From Ornithodoros turicata (taxonomy: Eukaryota > Arthropoda > Arachnida > Ixodida > Argasidae): a stretch of 64,000 nt of DNA. Under the pieces are notes generated by a model. It made no database searches. It was not told the origin of the DNA and worked only from the letters and a program-made list of their open reading frames with translations. The stretch spans positions 27,305,511 to 27,369,510 of the forward strand of contig NC_088210.1 in assembly GCF_037126465.1 (NCBI RefSeq), written 5' to 3'. How positions within the stretch are numbered: position 1 is the first letter of the stretch; every line of letters starts with the position of its first letter. This document shows positions 52,909-61,270 of the stretch, one piece after another. A program made the position numbers and the translations under genes.

Positions 52909-53947
52909 AAGAAGTATTGTTATAGACATTTTTTTTTTAGTTTTTACAGTATACTGAACCTCATTTCTGACACAGGAATCACGTACCACATCAGGCCGTG
53001 TCATCCTCCCCCACGAAAAAATTAAGACAAATCTGTCCTAAAGTTTCTGGTGCGCACCAAAAATTTTCAGCGCCAAACATCCATTTCTGCCAACGATGCA
53101 ACCTACTCTATTCCTCCCACTTAAACGAGGAACGTCCCTTTTCGAAACTTCAAACCGCGTTTTAAACTGAAATCTCGACGAGATCGTATTCGTAATGAGG
53201 CCCACAAAAACCGCAATTAGATCGCTGTGCCCTAATGAGTGGAGACCGCCTTCGCAAGGGTTATGGTAACAGCATCAGCGCCCCTGCCGTGTAATTAATG
53301 TTGATTACATCCTGTCGTCTGACGTCTTGTATGTTGACAGCGCTAACGTTTTCTTCCACTCAAGATGGACAGGATAGGAATTGCGGTGGATTATTAATGA
53401 GGGCGGATTTGCGCAATTTGCGCTTCCTCCTCCATAATAAGCAGTGCGTCCCAACGGGCAATGCACGTTGTTGCTGGGTTACGAATGGGCATTAAACGCT
53501 CACGTGGAATTTTCATTTTGATCGCGACGGAGGGCAGCGATGTCTGAGTATACAAGGGGTAGGGTGCTCGGAGCTCAATAATGAAGAGTGGTGTATAATT
53601 TGCGCTTTGGTCTAGGGTGTTTACAAATAATGGTGCCCTGATTGGATTGATGAGCAAGACGAACACGAGGGAGGCATCAGTAAATAGGAAAGGTCAGGGG
53701 AGTAACAGTGCATCCTGCTTAACAATTCTCATTACACTGAGGCATTAACACTGAGACTTTTGCGGAGCCTCAGCATAAGAGGAGTCGGATGACATCCGTT
53801 CACTAGCAAGCAGTGACGTAATACTTACTGCGTTGGTAGTCATTACTAACGTCATTACTACATGCTATTTACTCACGTGCTCTTTACTAGTCCTGCTATC
53901 GTTCCTACAAAAGGTCGTGAATATGACGCACTGTGGCTAGCCTGGGG
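52909..53947. other. Unassigned stretch
   Basis: No gene or matching repeat recognised. Confidence 0.5.
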
Positions 53948-54478
53948 ATCAGTGATGGAAAGCACTCGAAGTACGGAGTACCTAAGAAGAGCTGCTTTAA
54001 ATACATTTCTTACTATTTGTACTTTACTTAAAGTTCATTTCAATTTGTGCACTTTGTACCGTAATTTAAGTACTCTTCTTTGGTACTTTCCTTTCAAGAT
54101 GTCAAGTACCAAATTGGCAATAGAAACGCAAAGCTTGGTCGAAAAATAATTTCTTTCGGTTCATTTTTATGAGTCTGCTGGAAACTATTAGTGTTTTCTC
54201 GCTAGCACTTGGCGAAAATGCTAGCTAAAAGCATTCTAAGGATAACAGTAGAAACATAATTACTTCACGTTTTATCACTACCAAGCGTTGAAGCGTCCAG
54301 AGATACGGAAGAACTTTGTAATGTATACTTGATGAGTACTCTAAAATACTTTGAAAAGGACTTCGTACTTTAACTACGTTTTTAGTATGGTACTTTGTGC
54401 TGTAATTAAGGTACGACATACTCCAGGCACTTGGTAGTTTACTTGAAGTACAATTTTGAGGTACCTTGCCCATACCTG
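53948..54478. mobile_element. AGTACTT-rich MITE
   Basis: The left end CAGTGATGGAAAGCACTCGA and right end TACCTTGCCCATACCTG form short inverted termini (CAGTGATGG / CCATACCTG, imperfect). The interior is dense in AAGTAC/GTACTT hexamers in both orientations. In style it is like the GTAACT-rich element at 8656-9162, with another hexamer. Non-coding; boundaries approximate. Confidence 0.6.
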
Positions 54479-55444
54479 GAGACATCACGATCCGGAATGA
54501 TCGCAAGTTCTCGTCCACACCGCTGCAGGCATACCGCTGAGGGCATCAACTGTGGAAGTTTGTACGTTATGAATACACGAGCGACCGCACATGCCCGATT
54601 GCGCTGTGTCCTTTGTCAGTCTCTTTGTGTCACACAGATACCAGAGACGTGCTCCAGTTTTCTGTTTTTTTTTGTGTGTGTTTTTTTTTTGCTTGTTTGT
54701 GTGTGTGTGTTTTCGCGAAGTGACCACTGGGAACCGTTACAGCCAACCCGTGCCACCTTGTTCACCGTCGATCTGTAAGGCACGCCGTCTCCAGCAGGAT
54801 ACCCAATGCGTTAACGGCGGAAGCGCACAGCTGCGTTATAACCGAAACCAATCACGTTCTGCCTGACGCTGTGTCATCTGAGCTGCAGAATGCCGTCGCC
54901 TATGAGTTTTTCCAGGCGTGGGAATTGAAACAACATTTCCTCTCACTTCGATGGCGCGACGCGGCGAGATTGTTTTCTTTTCTCTTTCCTCCCCCGCGAG
55001 TAGATATGGAGCTTCCATACGTGATTAGAATTGGTAAAAGCAGCGGTGGCGACAGATTCAATAAACCCTCCCGGGGGTCCTCCTCGGCGCTGAGCGGCGC
55101 TTAGCGTGGATTAAGCTTGCGTACGCAGTGCATTGTGTTGCCTGTCCGCAGAGCGTGCGGGCAATTACGGGGGAATAGGTGTTTTGTGTTGAGTTCGGGG
55201 GGGGGGGGGGGACACACAGAGATGATATCTTAGTAGTGGTTTCTGGGTTTGTAACCGACCGTGGAAGTCCACCTTGATGTCGCTATCGTTTTCACGTAAC
55301 TTCCCAGAGAGAAAACTGGATACAGCGGTTGAAGTGCGCTATAGCTTAAGACTTGACAGAGCTGCTGGATAGTTTCTGCTTGATAATTTAGAGCTGTGAT
55401 AGTTTCTTGCTCACATTAATTATAATGTTCGCACATTCGTGCAT
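54479..55444. other. Unassigned stretch
   Basis: (GT)n/T-rich at 54660-54712 and a G-run of about 15 at 55197-55211. No supported gene. Confidence 0.45.
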
Positions 55445-55710
55445 TTTCTTTCTTTAGCGGTCTTCGTCGATGAGATGTTCACGCGTCCTCTTTCTGATCC
55501 CAGGGTTGCGTGTTCGAACCTGGCCGATGACTCTAGCAAGTTGGTGGCGGGGTACATGTTGCTTAGAGACGCCGTCTTCCGCGATGGACGTTTCGGAGCA
55601 CGTTGAAGAACCCTCAAGTGGGCAGTGTTGATCCACAGAACCTACCACTCCGGCGTCGCTCATTATTATAGTTGTCTCGCGATCCACTAATTATCAGTTA
55701 TCGATAGTAG
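55445..55710 (+). mobile_element. Tick-type tRNA-derived SINE (second family)
   Basis: A B-box-like TGCGTGTTCGAACCTGG is followed by GGTGGCGGGGTACATGTTGC, TTAGAGACGCCGTCTTCCGC, then AAGAACCCTCAAGTGGGCAG, TTGATCCACAGAACC and CCACTCCGGCGTC, and an AT-rich end (TAATTATCAGTTATC). The core resembles AAAAGAACCCCAGGTGG in the 9629 SINE. The A-box region is eroded. I recognise the sequence type from tick SINEs in general but cannot name a database entry. Confidence 0.7.
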
Positions 55711-57210
55711 TGAATCCATGAATTATCAATTCTGTTGTTTGTTTGTTTTTCGTTTGTTCATTTACTGAAATTGAAACAGCATAGTTAACTATCCATCCGC
55801 TTTTGTTCACTGCGATAATCCCTTCCAATGATTCTTATAGGGTCCTCCTTCCTGATAGGGTCGTCAAGACCGTTCTTGGGCGCCAATAAAACATTATTAT
55901 TATTATTATTATTACTACTACTACTACTAGTACCACTACCAAGCTTCCTCCTCCATTCAGGGCAAACACATATCTCGTGTACTCATCTTTTATCTATCCT
56001 AAGTCGCATTGTCCGTAACAAATAAGCGTTATTTCTTTCCCCCCCCCCGTATCTCTCCCCTTAGTACTAAGCGATCTCACGCGCCACGTACCGCATGTAG
56101 CCTGCCCGTTGTACCTCGCACGTACCCGTTATGGGTCCTATGCGCAGTGGCAGATGTGCGTTTGGCTTTGAGTCGCCCCCAGAGAGCAAAAACGGAACTT
56201 CTCTTCAATCTTGGAATCCGTTTTCTTGAAGAGCACGGTGCCATACTCGGAATTGAAATCAAAGTCACGTACGCGCGTTCGGAAAAACTTGATGTTCCTG
56301 GAAACAGACATCACGTTCGACGGGGAAAGGGAATTACGCTCACGTGAGTTTGTATTTTGCGGGTAAAAAAATGCTTATCGAATGTCATCCGTGCATCCAT
56401 GCACTGCATCTTTGTCGTGTAAATATGGTCGTTGTATCGCGACATTGTATGTCAGAGAGGAGTTTGCTTCTCCGTGTAGGGGCACAACCGACGTTGTGCA
56501 TAGTTCCATGGCAGCCTTGTCTCTTGCCTTGTCTTGCCTCAGTTGACAGGACCTTGTGCAACTATTTCATGGGTGCTGGCACGACGGCAGAATCTCGAAA
56601 GAGGTTTGAGCCTTGCGAGGAATGCCGATATTAAGCGATATTAGGCAGGCGCTAAGTGAAGGCGGAGTTGCGCAAATGCCTATGCGTGTGAAAGGTTGAT
56701 TTCATTGATGGCCTGTAACTACGATACAGCATTCAGTTTGACAACATGTAGCTGGCGTTGCTTAATGCTGAGTTTAGCCCATCACTGAGTGTTGAATAGT
56801 GAAGTTGAATAGTGTGTATGTGTGAATAGTTAATTATTGAGATATGATCCGACTACATCTCTTTCTCTCTCCTTCTTCTTCTTCTTCTCCTCCTCTAGTT
56901 TAGCAATCGTCTCCAAACATTCGAACCGATCTTCTAATAAACGCTGATCTTTGTTGCCAAGAAATACCCTTAGGATTATCCAGTCTTCTACGTCCGTAGA
57001 ACCTTCGCATTGCCCCATGGGTAATTTCTTGTTTGTGTGGTTTAAGTGATAAGCTTGATAAGCTTGGTTTGGATGAGCTTTGAAGAGTACCACAACGAAT
57101 GAATGAGTGCATTAAGTATTTTATTCCCACAATAATCTCTTGCGGTAGCCGTGAAAAAAAAAAGATAGTGACTTCAAGCGCTCGCAGCTTCAGGAACAAA
57201 ACAATTAGAA
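55711..57210. other. Unassigned stretch
   Basis: (ATT)n then (ACT)n at 55893-55927; (CTT)n at 56869-56893. Frames at 56009-56347 and 56900-57310 have no recognisable domains. Confidence 0.45.
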
Positions 57211-57260
57211 CAACAACACCAACAACAACAATAAATGATGACGATGAGATGGGATATTTC
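57211..57260 (-). mobile_element. (GTT)n-tailed retroposon end
   Basis: CAACAACACCAACAACAACA, ATAAATGATGACGATGAGAT and GGGATATTTC. This is the same orientation and order as at 60201; the 5' side is not traceable. Confidence 0.65.
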
Positions 57261-57659
57261 ACAATTAGAGCTGCGGTAGTATACGTACAAAAACCAACAA
57301 AACAATTCAAGCTCGTGAACTGTAAATAGATTTCCCAGATACGAAGGACGGATCAACGTCACGGTTATTTAATATGCACGGCAAGTCATGCAATGAAGTT
57401 ATGCTATGTTTGTGCTTATTAGCTAGATGTAGCTAGATCGAGAGAGCTATATAGAGTTAGCCAGATAGCTAAAGTTCTGCTTATGCATAGTCTGACTAAA
57501 CATGGACACAACACTTGTTAAAGATTTTCTATATGCTGTCGGCTAATAACAGTGCAGCTTCTACAACCATGGCTTGCATAAGTGCTAGGCTTATGTTACA
57601 GTTCAAGTTCCGAATAAATTTATTGTGTAATATGAATAATAACTTTTGTACACCAATAA
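57261..57659. other. Unassigned stretch
   Basis: TAGCTAGATGTAGCTAGAT-like short repeats at 57419-57470. No gene. Confidence 0.5.
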
Positions 57660-57755
57660 TCCCCACAGTTCCCCACTCCTTCCTGCTGTCCTCTCTCCAT
57701 CTGTCCACGTCGCCCATAGCCACAGCTGCTTCGCGGCGTTAACACGGAATTAAAA
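57660..57755 (+). mobile_element. SINE tail type II, 3' fragment
   Basis: TTCCCCACTCCTTCCTGCTG, TCCTCTCTCCATCTGTCCAC, ATAGCCACAGCTGCTTCGCG, GCGTTAACACGG and then a run of A. The type II tail is here alone, without head or body. Confidence 0.88.
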
Positions 57756-58727
57756 AAAAAACATGAACCACTAATATTAAAATGCAAACATGAAACAGTT
57801 CCAATATCGTTTCTTGAACCCTGAGGTTAATTTCTGAACATAGTTTAATGACCCTTACATACAGAAAGGCCTTTGGAGAAATGTTATACTTAATCACGGG
57901 CAAGCAACCGTAAGACATACAATCCTCGAATATTAAAGAACCGATATTACGAGAGAAGCTTCTATGCTACCGTTCTAATTTATAGTTTCTGCATAAAACG
58001 ATCCGTTTAAAGTGAACTAAAAGTGTGCACAACAAAATGAAACAGCGCAGTTCCCGCCTTTTGTCTTGCAACCGTAGTTTTCCATTCCGATTTAATTTAT
58101 CGTCGACCATTCGAGTAGGATCTCGACCAGATTTAAATTCGATGCTTTCGTAATTGTTTTATAACGTATTACCATACTACCATATCGCAGAAAGCAAAAT
58201 TCAATGAACCGCCGCGTGACCTTCCGCTGTGCATGAACATGCTCCGGGCGGCAAAGAATCTTCCTTCCCGTATATTTCCATTAAAAGGATTCCGTCTCGA
58301 TGGCAACATGGCACCACTTACGGATCTCTGCTGGGGATCCTACGTTGTTCCTGACACTCCCTCCTCACCAATTGACGCTTTGTCCTGTATGCAGTTAAAC
58401 GTCGCATTTGCTTAGGCACGGCATGCGCTGTGCAACTTCCGAACTTCGTGCGACTTACTGCATGCAACGCGTCTTGCATCGCGTGCTGATGGTCTCCCAC
58501 CAATACAGCGAGAGCGTGAGGTACTCGAAAGCGGTACGTGGCGAACTGATCCGCGTCCAGTCACTATTACCAAAGGTAAAGGTGGTGCTGGTGCTGAAAG
58601 AGCTCGCCGCTGTCCATCTTAGAGAGGTGGGCAACGGTTACCAGAATTATCGTGCCGCCGTCCAAGCGCGCAAACCAGCTGTAGCGCGAAGACGGGTAGA
58701 AATCCAGAGAACGGGTAAGGGAGCATG
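57756..58727. other. Unassigned stretch
   Basis: No gene or matching repeat is recognised. Opposed frames at 58318-58767 lack motifs. Confidence 0.45.
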
Positions 58728-58730
58728 AAT

Positions 58731-58771
58731 GGAATTGCCTCAGGACGAGAGCCTCGTCCTGAGGCAATTCC
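58731..58771. repeat. Perfect 19-bp stem-loop
   Basis: GGAATTGCCTCAGGACGAG, loop AGC, then CTCGTCCTGAGGCAATTCC: a fully paired hairpin of about 41 nt. Too short for a typical animal pre-miRNA, but its perfection is notable. Confidence 0.85.
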
Positions 58772-58999
58772 CTACATAGCTGTAGCGCGAGTGCCTCGTC
58801 GCAACCACGTCGCGCGGCTGAGCCTTGATGTCATTTCACGTAATTTAGTCATTACGCAATTTCAGAATAGGTTTACAAGCCCGTTGGGCCCCAATGAAAT
58901 AATTGGTCGTCACTGCGCATGCACGCGGAACACAAACAATGTTTTGACGGCGTTGTTTAGTGACGACTGGTTATTTCTTTATGGTGTTTTTAAAATATA

Positions 59000-59182
59000 G
59001 GGTACCCAAGCATTTTGAAACGCTAAATAGATATTAGAGAATAATATACCGAAGCGCTTTGGAGGTCCAAAGAAGTGAATGGTTGTCACTGCGCATGCCC
59101 AGCGCAGTGTTTTGCGCAGTTCCTACTGGGGCCCAAGACAGCTTGCGTACCCTATTCGAGAAACTGCGTTATGCTTGGGTAC
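59000..59182. mobile_element. Small inverted-end element (possible)
   Basis: GGGTACCCAAGCAT at 59000-59013 pairs with ATGCTTGGGTAC at 59171-59182. The ends are only 12-14 bp, and similar CACTGCGCATGC pieces occur inside and just to the left (58912-58923 and 59088-59099). A MITE is plausible but unproven. Confidence 0.45.
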
Positions 59183-59216
59183 TTAGCTGAGATAAAACTC
59201 GTTCGCTATACTCCTA

Positions 59217-59500
59217 CACTCTTAGAAAAAAAGGTGGAGCAGTCACAGCTTTTAGGAGGTAATAGTTGTCGCATATGTTGTGCCTAAGAGGGTGCAAAGT
59301 TCTACCCGCTGCCTATGGATGATAGGGTTACCGCTTCTCATTCGGTGAGCGAGGGGGGCGTACGCCTTTTTGTAGCAATTTGGATATTTTTGTATTTAAA
59401 TATTATTTTAAATGCTTTTACACCCTTTATGGGACGCTATGTTGACCTATGTGGTAACTATAGAAGTTACTTCCTTTTCACACCCTCTTTCCTTAGAGTG
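59217..59500 (+). mobile_element. MITE-C copy
   Basis: TA at 59215-59216 and 59501-59502. Ends CACTCTTAGAAAAAAAGGTG and CACCCTCTTTCCTTAGAGTG. Body blocks as in 51675-51954, including GCATATGTTGTGCCTAAGAG and GGCGTACGCCTTTTTGTAGC. This copy has the better-preserved termini. Confidence 0.92.
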
Positions 59501-59502
59501 TA

Positions 59503-60187
59503 CAATAATCTCACCACCTCCCCGAAACGCTGAAGAGCAGCATTTCGCTTTAACAGCGAGCAGCGGTAGCACTTAATCACCGTCTCTGTTTGCGTGTGTG
59601 TACAATTTTCTTGGTGAGGAGGTTAAGAAACTGGAAACTGAGTAATGAAGGCCAAAAACGCAAACAAAGGCATGAGCCCTAAAAGCTTCAACTATCAGAT
59701 GTCACTTCACCCCTACTTACCGGAATATTTGGCTGTAATCCATCAAGGTGTGATTAACGTATAAAACCTCCCGACAATGCCGTACTTTTTCATTTTTTAT
59801 CTCTTCGACGACATGCGCGCTTTTGTGAAAAGTAATGTTGCCAAAGCTGCTTGTGACGTTAATGCACACACCAAGGATACTATGAAGGAAAGCCTGTCTG
59901 AAAGAATGTTTACATTTCCTAATATCAGTGTCTTCTGGAGGATGAGATTACGAAGAAATGGATCACAGCGTGCAAAGGAAGATCCATTAAGCTCACCAAC
60001 CCCCTGGTGGGCTTTTGCGCACTCAACTGCAAGGGTTCTGGAACAGCCGGCTTCACGTTCGTGGAACCACAATACCCATATTATTTTTCTTATCGATCCA
60101 ATCCAATCCAGATCAGCCGTTGGTCTTCAATGAAAATGTCAGCGCCGACGTATCAGATGCTTGTGGTATAGCTTACTGTCGCGCATC
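59503..60187. other. Unassigned stretch
   Basis: A 118-residue plus-strand frame (59777-60133) has no recognisable domain. TCCAATCCAATCC at 60095-60108. Confidence 0.4.
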
Positions 60188-60200
60188 AAAGGTAGTTGGA

Positions 60201-60386
60201 CAACAACAACAACAATATATGAAGGAGAAGTGATGATGACATGGGGTGTTTCCCCGTGGTAGCCACAGGACCCAACCCCACTTCACAGAGGTTAATATGG
60301 TGAACGCGAAGTGACGACATGTCGGAGTTCTGTTTAGAGCTCTTCGAGGAGTCCAGTGGCTTGCATGAAAGCAAAAAGGGAGCGAG
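60201..60386 (-). mobile_element. (GTT)n-tailed retroposon, 186 bp, with target duplication
   Basis: AGGTAGTTGGA (60190-60200) and AGGTAGTTGAA (60387-60397) flank it. Read on the minus strand it ends GGGGAAACACCCCATGTCAT, CATCACTTCTCC and TATATTGTTGTTGTTGTTG. Longest copy of this family in the window; 5'-truncated; no coding capacity visible. It could be a SINE or the 3' end of a LINE. Confidence 0.78.
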
Positions 60387-60397
60387 AGGTAGTTGAA

Positions 60398-61270
60398 AAG
60401 CGACGCATGGTTTTACTCTCTACTCTTTACCGTCTGGAACTATATCTATAAACAACCACACAAAGTATATATGCTCAGGTGTACTGACGCCTACCTGCGG
60501 CCGTGCCAGATAAACGTCCGAGTACCTGTGTTGCACGGATGGCACACTTCGAATCACAAGATAGGATAGGGTATGTCTGGCTCCGCTTACGTCATTTGGT
60601 AAAGCAAGTACAAAGTGAAGTGGTTACGCTACAGTGCAGCTTAGGAGAAGATAGGACTGGCTCCGCTGCCCTTGCAATGTAGAACGCGACTTGCAGCATG
60701 ATTATATAATCCCTTCGAAGTATGGGTACATCCTGACCATTGAAAACCCTACGGCCAATGCGCGCCGACGATCATTAAGAACAGTCATTAGGGAAGCATC
60801 TCCGAAACGTGAGTCTTATACCCCACTATATACCACAGTATACATTTCTTCGTGAAGTGTACGCAGTTGCCGCGCTCGTGAAATATCTTCTATTCCAGTC
60901 AAGAGTGCACATGCAGAGATCGGCGGTAGCAGCCCATACCACATAAAGCTGTATCATCCTCGCCTACCTATTTTTCCTTCGCCAAATTGCGCAACGCCAG
61001 CTGATCGTTACCCTAACATCCCCCCCACCGCTTTGTGTATATACCCTGCGCAAAAACGATTGCCGACAAACAATGAATTACGGTTGCGCACGCGTATATG
61101 ACACTCTTTCCTACATGGCTACAATTGTAATTTCCACCGAAGATTAATTTGTTTTACCTCCTGCAGGGAGAAACCGTGTAAGCTGCACTCTACCGTAACC
61201 ACTACACTTTGTGCTTGCTCTACCGAATGACGTAAGCGGAGCCAGACATATTTGTAACGCTACTAATGTA
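60398..61270. mobile_element. Region bounded by 72-bp inverted repeats (60571 and 61250)
   Basis: 60571-60644 (TATGTCTGGCTCCGCTTACG, TCATTTGGTAAAGCAAGTAC, AAAGTGAAGTGGTTACG) returns inverted at 61179-61250 (CGTAACCACTACACTTTGTG, CTTGCTCTACCGAATGACGT, AAGCGGAGCCAGACATA), with about 88% identity by eye. The 535 bases between have no transposase-like frame. Additional CTGGCTCCG copies lie at 60658 and 61267. Probably a non-autonomous DNA element or a palindromic rearrangement. Confidence 0.6.

Noticed and set aside
57174..57362. Cysteine-rich peptide (CCCWCCC-like run)
   Set aside because: It is the translation of a (CAA/GTT)n retroposon tail in one frame.
59777..60133. 118-residue plus-strand frame
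   Set aside because: No domain recognised. It ends in a TCCAATCC simple repeat, and start context and conservation are unknown.
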